A stretch of DNA of 64,000 bases from Blastocatellia bacterium (GTDB lineage Bacteria > Acidobacteriota > Blastocatellia > HR10 > J050): positions 1 through 64,000 of the forward strand of contig JALSQX010000087.1 of the NCBI GenBank assembly GCA_026985075.1, given 5' to 3'. Within the stretch, counting starts at the first letter, position 1. Each line of letters starts with the position of its first letter. The position numbers and the translations under genes were made by a program. Below, piece after piece: positions 50,248 through 59,107 of the stretch. A model generated the notes under the pieces. That model saw only the letters and a list, made by a program, of their open reading frames with translations. It searched no databases and was not told the DNA's origin.

Positions 50248-51801
50248 ATGGATGAGAAGCAACCTGTAAATCCTGACAGTATGACCCCCGACTCCCGGCC
50301 CTCCGGATCGCACGAAGATCCGCTGAGCGTCTTGCGTGAAGCGCTGGAGGGATCAGAAACGAGTAGCCAGGCTGACGATGCCGCTACGGGAGGTGAGAGA
50401 GCGCATCTCCCGAAGGAAGCCAGAGCCCGGCCTGAAGTCGAGCATTTGCGCCGCTGGATACCGGCGATAGTGCTGATCAGTGCCCTGGTGGTCGGACTTG
50501 GCCTGGCGACTTATGCCTCCCGCCATCATCTTGCCGAGACCCGGCTGGGTCAATGGCTTGGATGGGAACAAGAGCATCAACACGAACTGGTGCCGGTCAA
50601 GGATGAACAGGGCAACATCAAATACTGGACCTGTACCATGCATCCCTCGGTGCGATCCAAAGATCCGGGCACGTGCCCCATATGAGGCATGGATCTGGTC
50701 CCCGTGCGGGAACAGGCGGCGGAAACCGCAGCGGCTGAATCAGAGGTGAGGCCCAGCCCTTCAGCCGCTCTCTTCACGGTCAGCCCCGAGCGCCAACAAC
50801 TGATCGGCGTGCAATTCACCGAGGTCGCGTGTCGAGCCATGGAGAAAGTCATCCGCACCGTCGGGCGCGTGGATCTCGACGAAACGCGCATCGCCCACGT
50901 CAATACCAAGATCGAGGGCTGGATTGAGCGAGTCTTCGTCAATTACACCGGACAACATGTCGAGCGCGGCGAACCGCTGTTCACCATTTACAGTCCGGAA
51001 CTGGTGGCTACGCAACGAGAGTATCTCTTGGCCCTCAAAGCGCAAGACATGCTCGGCAAAAATCCCTTCCCCAAGGTAGCTGCGGGAGCCGTCTCGCTGT
51101 TGGACGCGACCCGCGAGCGACTCCGGCTATGGGACATCACCGACGAGCAAATCCAGGAACTCGAGCGGACCGGCCGGGTGAAACGCGCGTTGACGATCTA
51201 TTCGCCCGTTTCCGGTTACGTCATCGAGAGAAACGCTTTCCCTCAGATGCGCGTCACGCCGAATACGCGCCTCTACACCATCGCCGATTACAGTCGCGTC
51301 TGGGTGCATGCCGATATTTATGAGGACGAGATCGCCTTCGTCAAACTCGGCCAAAAGGCGGAGATGACCGTTCCTTCGTATCCTGGCGAGGTGTTCGAGG
51401 GCGTCGTCACTTACATCTGGCCTCACCTGGAGGAAGAGACCCGCACGCTGAAGATCCGCATGGAATTTGCCAACCCCGATCTCGCGTTGAAGCCGCAGAT
51501 GTACGCTGACGTGAAGCTGCGTGTCCCCCTGGAGCGAAAGCTGGCCGTGCCCAAGAGTGCCGTCCTGCGCACCGGCGAGCGCGACATCGTCTTTGTCGAT
51601 CGTGGTCATGGCCGCATGGAGATCCGAACCGTTCGCCTCGGCCACGAAGTCGATGAGTACTACGAAGTGTTGGATGGACTCAATCTGGGGGAGCGCGTCG
51701 TCACGGCGGCCAATTTCCTCATCAGCGCCGAGAGCCAGGTTCAGGGCGCCATCGCCACCTGGCAGGCCTCACCATCACAAGGAGGGGAAAACCGTGATTG
51801 A
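50248..51801 (+). CDS. cusB: Putative selenoprotein: CusB-type RND periplasmic adaptor with heavy-metal-binding domain CPIU; TGA 50683-50685 read as Sec (codon 146)
   Basis: ...YWTCTMHPSVRSKDPGTCPI-U-GMDLVPVREQAAE...; family motif is CPMHP...PGxCPICGMxLVP; N-terminal TM plus domain before and complete adaptor after the TGA in one frame. Confidence 0.88.
50695..50715 (+). promoter_or_regulatory. Candidate bacterial SECIS hairpin for CusB-U
   Basis: CTGGTCCC-CGTGC-GGGAACAG, one internal G-A mismatch, G at loop position 2, loop begins 18 nt after TGA. Confidence 0.6.
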
Positions 51802-54800
51802 GAGGGTGATCGACTATTGCGCGCGACATAAGTTCATCGTTTTTTTCATGGTGGTGTTTGCTACCGCCACCGGCATCTGGTCGGTGCGAAACATCGCGCT
51901 GGATGCCATTCCCGATCTGTCCGATGTGCAGGTGATCATCTTCACCGAATGGCCGGGGCGCAGTCCCGATCTCGTGGAGGATCAAATCACGTATCCCATC
52001 GTGACTCGTATGATTGCCGCACCTCGCGTGCAATTCGTGCGCGGCCAATCGTTCTTTGGGCTCTCGTTCGTCTACGTCATCTTCAAAGACGGCACCGATA
52101 TGTATTGGGCGCGCAGTCGGGTGTTGGAATACCTGCAGGGTCTTCAGGGAAATCTCCCCGAGGGCGTCACCCCCGTTCTCGGTCCCGATGCGACCGGGGT
52201 CGGGTGGGTCTACGAATATGCCCTGGTCGATGAGACGGGAAAGTATGATCTGCAACAGTTACGAAGCTTCCAGGACTGGTATCTACGCTATTGGTTGGAG
52301 TCCGTTGAGGGCGTAGCCGAGGTGGCCAGCGTCGGTGGATTCGTCAAACAATATCAAATCAATCTCGATCCCGATAAGCTGCTGGCCTATAACATCCCTC
52401 TGAGACAGGTCATCGATGCCGTGCGCCGCTCCAACAACGACGTCGGCGGTCGCCTGGTGGAAGTGGCGACCACCGAGTACTTCGTGCGCGGACGCGGTTA
52501 TGTCAAGTCGATCGCCGACATCGAGCATATCGTCGTGGGAACCGATGGTCGGGGGACGCCCATCACCATCAAAGATCTCGGCAACGTTGAGCTGGGACCG
52601 GACATCCGGCGCGGACTGGCCGAACTCAATGGCGAAGGCGAAGTCGTCGGCGGTATCGTGGTGATGCGATATGGACAGAACGCGCTCCAGGTCATCGAAC
52701 GCGTGAAACGAAAACTCAAGGAGATCGAGCCATCTCTCCCGCCGGGCGTGAAAATCGTCACCACCTACGATCGCTCTGACCTCATCCTGCGGGCCATTGG
52801 TACGCTCAAAGAGAAATTGTTCGAGGAGATGATCGTGGTCAGCGCCATCATCCTCATCTTTCTGCTTCATGTGCGCAGCGCGATGATTCCCATTCTCACG
52901 CTGCCCATCGCCGTGCTCATCTCGTTCATTCCCATGTATGCCATGGGGCTGACGGCCAACATCATGTCTCTGGGCGGTATCGCCATCGCCATCGGCGCGA
53001 TGGTGGATGCCGCCATCATTCTCATCGAAAACGCGCACAAGAAACTCGAACAATGGGAGGCCGGTGGACGCCGAGGAAGCCGAATCGACGTCCTCATCCA
53101 GTCCTTTCAGGAAGTGGGTAAATCGCTCTTTTTCTCACTGCTCATCATCACCGTGTCATTTTTGCCCGTGTTCACCCTCCAGGCTCAGGAAGGACGATTA
53201 TTCAAGCCATTGGCTTACACCAAGACGTTCTCCATGTTCTTCGCAGCATTGCTGTCAATCACATTGGCGCCAGCGCTGGGTGTGATGCTCATTCGCGGGC
53301 GGATCTGGTCCGAAGAGAGACATCCCATCAGTCGCCTTCTCCAGCGGCTGTACACGCCGATTCTGTATGTCGCGGTGCGATTTCGCAAGACGGTGATCCT
53401 GGTGGCGCTGCTGTTGGTCGTCTCCACCGTGCCCGTTTTCTTGAAACTCGGCTCGGAGTTCATGCCGCCACTCAATGAGGGCTCGATTCTGTATATGCCC
53501 ACGGCCGTCCCGGGCATGTCCATCACCGAGGGGGCGAAGATTCTTCAGATTCAAGACAGGATCTTGCGACAGTTTCCAGAAGTGATCAGTGTGTTCGGCA
53601 AGATCGGGCGTTCGCGCACGGCCACGGACCCCGCTCCCTTGAGCATGGTCGAGACCACCGTGTTGCTCAAGCCTCAGGAAGAGTGGCGCAAAGTACGCCA
53701 GGAGCGATGGTACTCGAGTTGGGCGCCAGACTGGTTGAAATCATGGCTCAGAAAGATCTGGCCCGAAGAGCGACCGATGACCTGGAATGAACTGATCGAC
53801 GAGATGCACCCCAAGCTGAATTTTCCCGGCATGCCGCCGGTCTGGTGGATGCCGGTGCAGACGCGCACCGAGATGCTGGCCACCGGTATTCGCAGCAACC
53901 TGGGCATCAAAGTCTTTGGACCTGATCTCAGCACCATTCAACAGATCGCCGTTCAAATCGAGCGCGCGCTTCAGGATGTGCCCGGGACGCGCTCGGTGTT
54001 CGCCGAACGAGTCACCGGAGGGTATTTTCTCGATTTCCATATCGATCGTCGCCGGGCCGCTCGCTATGGGCTCACGGTGGGCGACGTTGAAGACATCATT
54101 GAGAGCGCCATCGGCGGCAAGAATATTGCGCAGACCGTGGAGGGACGCGAACGATATCCGATCAACGTGCGGTATCTGCGCGAGCTGCGCGATGATGTGA
54201 CCAAGCTCGGTCGCGTGCTCATCCCTACGCCAACCGGCGCTCAGATTCCACTCTCGCTGGTGGCCGACATTTCCTATACCATGGGCCCTCCATTGATTCG
54301 AGATGAGAATGGTCAACTGGTCGGTTACGTGTTCGTGGATGTGACGGCCAAGGATTATCAGGGATATGTCGAGCGGGCGCAGCAACTCATCCGCCAGCGC
54401 GTGACATTACCGCCGGGATATACCCTTCAATGGGCCGGGCAGTATCAGTACCTGCTCAGAATGAAAGAGCGGTTGAAATACGTCATCCCCCTGACGCTCG
54501 TCATCATCTTCATGCTCCTGTACATGAATTTCAATTCCTGGAAAGAGCCGCTCATCGTCTTCCTGGCCGTACCGTTTTCGCTGGTGGGAGCGATCTGGCT
54601 CCTCTACCTCCTCGATTACAATTTGAGCATCGCCGTCTGGGTGGGGATGATTGCACTGGCCGGATTGGATGCTGAGACGGGAGTGATTATGCTCCTCTAT
54701 CTGGATCTCGCCTATAACCGGTGGCGACGAGAGGGCCGGATGCGAAATTTGGGAGACCTGACCGAAGCGATTCACGAGGGCGCGGTCAAGCGCGTTCGTC

Positions 54801-55042
54801 CCAAGATGATGACCGTCTGCGCGCTGATTGGCGGACTTCTTCCCATCATGTGGGCGGGGATGTATGAGACGGGGGCCGATGTGATGAAACGCATTGCCGC
54901 GCCCATGGTGGGCGGATTGATCACCTCGTTCATCCTGGAGCTGACTGTCTATCCAGCCATCTTTGCCTTATGGAAAAAGGGTGAAATCGAGGGATGGCGA
55001 GCCGTGGCCAGGGAATTCATTCCCTTCGCCCGGAAGAAGTGA
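51794..55042 (+). CDS. cusA: CusA/CzcA-type heavy-metal RND efflux pump (GTG start)
   Basis: MIERVIDYCARHKFIVFFMVVFATATGIWSVRNIALDAIPDLSDVQVIIFTEWPGRSPDLVEDQITYPI; GTG overlaps end of CusB. Confidence 0.95.
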   Translation: MIERVIDYCARHKFIVFFMVVFATATGIWSVRNIALDAIPDLSDVQVIIFTEWPGRSPDLVEDQITYPIVTRMIAAPRVQFVRGQSFFGLSFVYVIFKDGTDMYWARSRVLEYLQGLQGNLPEGVTPVLGPDATGVGWVYEYALVDETGKYDLQQLRSFQDWYLRYWLESVEGVAEVASVGGFVKQYQINLDPDKLLAYNIPLRQVIDAVRRSNNDVGGRLVEVATTEYFVRGRGYVKSIADIEHIVVGTDGRGTPITIKDLGNVELGPDIRRGLAELNGEGEVVGGIVVMRYGQNALQVIERVKRKLKEIEPSLPPGVKIVTTYDRSDLILRAIGTLKEKLFEEMIVVSAIILIFLLHVRSAMIPILTLPIAVLISFIPMYAMGLTANIMSLGGIAIAIGAMVDAAIILIENAHKKLEQWEAGGRRGSRIDVLIQSFQEVGKSLFFSLLIITVSFLPVFTLQAQEGRLFKPLAYTKTFSMFFAALLSITLAPALGVMLIRGRIWSEERHPISRLLQRLYTPILYVAVRFRKTVILVALLLVVSTVPVFLKLGSEFMPPLNEGSILYMPTAVPGMSITEGAKILQIQDRILRQFPEVISVFGKIGRSRTATDPAPLSMVETTVLLKPQEEWRKVRQERWYSSWAPDWLKSWLRKIWPEERPMTWNELIDEMHPKLNFPGMPPVWWMPVQTRTEMLATGIRSNLGIKVFGPDLSTIQQIAVQIERALQDVPGTRSVFAERVTGGYFLDFHIDRRRAARYGLTVGDVEDIIESAIGGKNIAQTVEGRERYPINVRYLRELRDDVTKLGRVLIPTPTGAQIPLSLVADISYTMGPPLIRDENGQLVGYVFVDVTAKDYQGYVERAQQLIRQRVTLPPGYTLQWAGQYQYLLRMKERLKYVIPLTLVIIFMLLYMNFNSWKEPLIVFLAVPFSLVGAIWLLYLLDYNLSIAVWVGMIALAGLDAETGVIMLLYLDLAYNRWRREGRMRNLGDLTEAIHEGAVKRVRPKMMTVCALIGGLLPIMWAGMYETGADVMKRIAAPMVGGLITSFILELTVYPAIFALWKKGEIEGWRAVAREFIPFARKK

Positions 55043-55159
55043 ACGTCCTAATGACCTCACCACGGCTGGTGAAACCCATATGCGAATTCGGCGCTCGCCT
55101 CTCAAAAAACTAGAGGGAAAGCGAAACAGGACGGCCGGTGAACACTCCGGAAAAAGAGC

Positions 55160-55191
55160 TTGACTCTGGAGTCAACTCCAGGGTTTATAAT
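55160..55191 (+). promoter_or_regulatory. MerR-type promoter/operator with dyad
   Basis: TTGACT, 20-bp spacer, TATAAT; CTGGAGT-CA-ACTCCAG dyad; ATG 55198 near predicted transcription start. Confidence 0.8.
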
Positions 55192-55197
55192 GTGAGT

Positions 55198-55674
55198 ATG
55201 GCATTAGAGAGAGCAAGCCCATCCAGGCTCAGGATTGGTCAAGTGGCCGCGCAAAGTGGCGTGAGCGTTGACACGCTTCGCTACTATGAGCGACTGGGGC
55301 TCTTGCCCGTGTCGGCGCGGACCGACGGTGGCTATCGGCTCTACGATCCGTGGGTTCTGGATCGGCTCGCCTTCATCAAGCGGGCGCAAAGTTTCGGGTT
55401 CACGCTCGATGAGATCAAGCAAATGCTACAACTGGAGACGGCCGAGCCGGAGGCCTGCTCGCGCGTCCTGGAGATGATCGAGCAGAAGCTCGAAGATCTC
55501 GATCGACGGTACGAAGAAATCAAACGGCTCCGGCGCGAACTCGCTGCATACAAAATTGAGTGCGAGCGTGCCTTGGCCAGTCATCAGTGCTGCCCGGTAA
55601 TTGAGGATTTTCTTCACCCTCGGTCGCGCCGCGAAAGGAGTGGCACGAGGGAGAAACGGCGTGGCCGGAAGTGA
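55198..55674 (+). CDS. MerR-family heavy-metal-responsive regulator (second copy)
   Basis: LRIGQVAAQSGVSVDTLRYYERLGLLPVSARTDGGYRLYD; SHQCCPVIEDF C-terminus. Confidence 0.9.
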   Translation: MALERASPSRLRIGQVAAQSGVSVDTLRYYERLGLLPVSARTDGGYRLYDPWVLDRLAFIKRAQSFGFTLDEIKQMLQLETAEPEACSRVLEMIEQKLEDLDRRYEEIKRLRRELAAYKIECERALASHQCCPVIEDFLHPRSRRERSGTREKRRGRK

Positions 55675-55720
55675 ACGGACGACGCTCACGTCGTCTCAAC
55701 TCTTTTGAGGAGATCCGACG

Positions 55721-56581
55721 ATGAAAGAGAACATGACATTAGGAGCATCCATCCTGACGGCGATCACGGCGTCACTGTGTTGTATTGGGCCGCTGGCGGC
55801 GACACTGCTCGGCATCGGCAGTTTTGGTGCGGCGGCCGCGTTCGAGGCGTGGCGGCCTTATCTGCTGGGAGTGACCGTTGCCCTTCTGGGCGCGGCCTTC
55901 TATCTCACCTATCGCAAGCGGGAAGTCGTGTGCGCCGATGGCACGTGCCAGATGAGCAGCGCCCCACGGTGGAATAAAATCATGCTGTGGGTGGCTACGG
56001 TAATGGTCATATTGTTTGCCGCTTTTCCGTATTATTCGGGACCGCTGTTGGCGGCGCTGAGCCGAAGTGCCAATCAGTCATCACAAGAGTCGGCGCCAGC
56101 CGCCACTCAACAGCAGACCCGAGCGCGCATCGCCATTAGTGGTATGACCTGTGAGGGTTGCGCCGCCAGCGTGAAAGTAGCGTTGGAGGAGCTCGCCGGG
56201 GTCACATCGGCGACGGTGAGTTATGAGAAGGGTGAGGCGATCGTCACGTATGATGCGGCGCGGGTGACGACTGAGCAATTGAAGAAAGCGATCAATGGCA
56301 TCGGATTCAAAGCCGAAGCGGTGAAGATCCTCTCGCCGGAGAAGGCGGAAACGACGGCCTCGGAGGCCAAACTCGCGACGGCGACCATTCGGGTCGAGGG
56401 CATGACCTGTGGGGCGTGCGCGACGTCGGTTCGCCTGGCCTTGACCCGACAGGACGGCGTCGCATCGGCCGAAGTCAGTCTGGAGAAGAAACAAGCCGTA
56501 GTGACTTACGATCCAACCAAAGTCACCCGTCAACAACTGGTCGAAGCCATCAATGAGACGGGCTTCAAAGCCAAACTGTGA
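55721..56581 (+). CDS. MerT-like membrane protein fused to two HMA domains
   Basis: ASLCCIGPLAATLLGIG (MerT), ISGMTCEGCAASVKVALEEL and VEGMTCGACATSVRLAL (HMA x2). Confidence 0.88.
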   Translation: MKENMTLGASILTAITASLCCIGPLAATLLGIGSFGAAAAFEAWRPYLLGVTVALLGAAFYLTYRKREVVCADGTCQMSSAPRWNKIMLWVATVMVILFAAFPYYSGPLLAALSRSANQSSQESAPAATQQQTRARIAISGMTCEGCAASVKVALEELAGVTSATVSYEKGEAIVTYDAARVTTEQLKKAINGIGFKAEAVKILSPEKAETTASEAKLATATIRVEGMTCGACATSVRLALTRQDGVASAEVSLEKKQAVVTYDPTKVTRQQLVEAINETGFKAKL

Positions 56582-56590
56582 GGTGAAACG

Positions 56591-56959
56591 ATGAAGATCG
56601 AGTTGCTCTATTTCGAAGGATGTCCATCATACCAGCGGGCGCTCCAAAACCTGAAAGAGGTTCTGGCCGAAGAAGGGATTGACGCTACTGTTGAGTTGAT
56701 AGAAATTCGCTCGCCTGAAGAGGCCGAAGCGCGTCGCTTTCTCGGATCGCCGACGATTCAGATTGATGGCGTGGACCTGGAAGGACCTGAGGCGGTGGGC
56801 TCTGGTGTAGGCTTTGGGTGTCGCGTCTATGTTCATGATGGTCAGACAGCGGGATGGCCGTCCAAAGAGCAGATTCGCGCCGCGCTCACCGGGCGACAGC
56901 TGACGGTGACCTCGACGGCGTCAGAGCACGCCTGCTGCCGTCCGTCGGCGGGAGATTGA
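56591..56959 (+). CDS. Thioredoxin-like protein of mercury-resistance clusters
   Basis: MKIELLYFEGCPSYQRALQNLKEVLAEEGI ... FLGSPTIQIDGVDLEG. Confidence 0.75.
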   Translation: MKIELLYFEGCPSYQRALQNLKEVLAEEGIDATVELIEIRSPEEAEARRFLGSPTIQIDGVDLEGPEAVGSGVGFGCRVYVHDGQTAGWPSKEQIRAALTGRQLTVTSTASEHACCRPSAGD

Positions 56960-58315
56960 ATGAACACCCATACGTTCGATCTCATCGTCATTGGCACTGG
57001 TGCCGCCGCGTCCACCGTCGCCACGAAGTGTCGCCAGGCGGGTTGGCGCGTGGCCATCATTGATGCGCGACCGTTCGGTGGGACATGCGCGTTGCGCGGG
57101 TGCGATCCGAAGAAAGTGCTGGTGGGAGCTGCTGATCTCATCGATGGGCACCGTCGGATGGAAGGACGTGGCCTTGTATCTGAGGGCGCGCGCATCGATT
57201 GGGCGACACTCATGCAGTTCAAACGCACGTTCACCGAACCCGTCCCCGAGAGCCGAGAGCGGGCTTTCGCTCGAGCGGGCATTCAGACATTTCATGGATG
57301 GGCGCGATGCGTTGATCGAACCAGTGTTCAGGTAGGCGAGGAGACGCTGATCGGGCGATACCTCCTCATCGCCACCGGGGCCAAGCCGGTCACGCTCGAT
57401 ATTCCCGGCGAGGAATATCTCATCACCAGCGACAAATTTCTCGAGCTCCAGGAGCTTCCTCGACGCATCACGTTCATCGGCGGTGGATATATTTCTTTCG
57501 AATTCGCGCACGTAGCCGCGCGCGCTGGCGCCGAGGCCCGGATTCTCCATCGGAGTCGGCGCCCGCTCAAAGGCTTCGATCCCGATTTAGTCGATCAACT
57601 GGTGCGTGCTACGCAGGATATCGGCATCGATGTTCAATTGAACGCGCAGGTGACGGCGATTGAGCGAGGGACGGGAGAATACATCACTCGTGCATCGGTG
57701 GATGGGAGCGAATGCTCCTTCGAAGCCGATATGGTCGTTCATGGTGCCGGGCGCGCGCCGGAGATCGATGAGTTGGAGCTGGACAGAGCGGGCGTCGCGC
57801 ATGACCGCCGTGGCGTCGTGGTCAACGAATATCTCCAGAGCATCTCCAATCCGGCGGTCTATGCTGCCGGCGATGCCGCGGCCAGCGGCGGGCCACCACT
57901 GACGCCCGTCGCCAGCCTGGAAGGGCACGTGGTGGCCAGCAATATGCTCAGCGGGAATCATCGCACGCCGGACTATACGGGCGTGCCGACGGTCGTGTTC
58001 ACCATTCCGCCGCTGGCGTCGGTCGGACTGCGGGAGGAGGAGGCCGAGAGGCGAGGCCTCAAGTTCAGAGTCCATCATCGGGATACGTCGGGGTGGTATT
58101 CGTCGCGGCGGGTGAATGCGAGGACTTCGGGCTTCAAAGTGCTCATCCAGGAAGGGACAGATCGCATTCTGGGCGCGCATCTGTTGGGACCTCACGCTGA
58201 AGAAGTCATCAATCTATTTGCTCTGGCCATTCGCGAGGGCCTCACGGCCCGCGACCTCAAACGCATGCCGTACGCTTACCCCACCAGTTGCTCCGACGTG
58301 GCCTATATGGTTTGA
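56960..58315 (+). CDS. MerA/lipoamide-dehydrogenase-type FAD-dependent disulfide oxidoreductase
   Basis: FDLIVIGTGAAASTVATKCRQAGW, GGTCALRGCDPKK active site, VYAAGDAAASGGPPLTPVAS; ends YAYPTSCSDVAYMV without the MerA C-terminal Cys pair. Confidence 0.85.
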   Translation: MNTHTFDLIVIGTGAAASTVATKCRQAGWRVAIIDARPFGGTCALRGCDPKKVLVGAADLIDGHRRMEGRGLVSEGARIDWATLMQFKRTFTEPVPESRERAFARAGIQTFHGWARCVDRTSVQVGEETLIGRYLLIATGAKPVTLDIPGEEYLITSDKFLELQELPRRITFIGGGYISFEFAHVAARAGAEARILHRSRRPLKGFDPDLVDQLVRATQDIGIDVQLNAQVTAIERGTGEYITRASVDGSECSFEADMVVHGAGRAPEIDELELDRAGVAHDRRGVVVNEYLQSISNPAVYAAGDAAASGGPPLTPVASLEGHVVASNMLSGNHRTPDYTGVPTVVFTIPPLASVGLREEEAERRGLKFRVHHRDTSGWYSSRRVNARTSGFKVLIQEGTDRILGAHLLGPHAEEVINLFALAIREGLTARDLKRMPYAYPTSCSDVAYMV

Positions 58316-58570
58316 GTCGAGGGTGATGTCGCTCTACCGAACGCCCCAGGGGAGATGTTGGATAAAGGTGAGATTCTTTCGAGGAAAGTGTGTACCCGCG
58401 CCGCCGTGACCTGGGTAATGCGTGCGTTCTCGTCGGCGCTCTTGCGGTCGAGCAGGCCGAGGCCGGTGAATGTCACGCCGTGCAGGATCTCGAAGGCGGG
58501 CTTGTCCCGGAATGTGCCACCCTCGCACTTGCGCCGGTGGGTGATTTCCTTCAGCCGTGCAGGTCGTTTG

Positions 58571-58897
58571 TCATCGCTGACGGCTGTTCCCAGTTTCAAT
58601 TTCGTTTCTCCGGTTTCTTTGGCATCCACTCGATATTGAGACCGTGTAGATACGGACAGCATCCGCTGCCCGCCGGGTTTGCCACGGCCTGATGCCGGCT
58701 CGCTCTCCTGAGGCAGTGAGAAACAGGTCCAGCGTTTGTTCAAAGGTGTCGTCGCGGTGCTCCGCAGCAAAGTTCGGGAACTCTCGTACCCACCGCACCA
58801 GATGGGATTGGTGCCTGGGCGGTGTCAGCCGACGTTTCCGCAGAAAATCAGCATAACCACCCAGCTCACGCTCTGGTTCTCGCTCAGCCCCATTCAC
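58571..58897 (-). pseudogene. N-terminal fragment of integron-type tyrosine recombinase (IntI-like)
   Basis: YADFLRKRRLTPPRHQSHLVRWVREFPNFAAEHRDDTFEQTLDLFLTASGERAGIRPWQTRRAADAVRIY resembles integron integrase N-domains; catalytic domain absent. Confidence 0.6.
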
Positions 58898-58916
58898 AAT
58901 CTACCATCCTGGTTTA

Positions 58917-59063
58917 TACCCAATCTCCATACTCATACCGTGTCAGGGTAGTCGATCGTTTGATGCCGATCAGGGGTTTCCTTGACGCAGAGAAATTCGG
59001 CAGTATATTAAAAACTGTGGTCGGTTCCATGAATCGACATCGCGGACAAATGGAGATTGGGTA
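58917..59063. repeat. 147-bp element bounded by 14-bp perfect inverted repeats
   Basis: TACCCAATCTCCAT (58917-58930) / ATGGAGATTGGGTA (59050-59063). Confidence 0.7.
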
Positions 59064-59072
59064 GAATAAGGA

Positions 59073-59079
59073 GTTAGGT
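59073..59079 (+). other. Candidate integron recombination core (GTTAGGT) upstream of nhaA
   Basis: GTTRRRY-type core just before the first cassette. Confidence 0.4.
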
Positions 59080-59107
59080 GGCAGACGAAAGGCTTGGCTG
59101 ATTCCCC

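Noticed and set aside
46216-50685. The three internal TGA codons as simple pseudogene nonsense mutations, or a TGA-to-Trp genetic code
   Set aside because: Many other genes here end normally in TGA with no continuation; each of the three TGAs is at a ligand Cys codon with intact downstream frame and hairpin. Pseudogenisation remains the formal alternative until Sec machinery is confirmed.
58303-58770. ORF 58303-58770 (-) as the missing C-terminal half of the integrase
   Set aside because: No RxxR/Y tyrosine-recombinase motifs; sequence after the IntI-like N-domain does not resemble an integrase, so treated as unrelated or noise.
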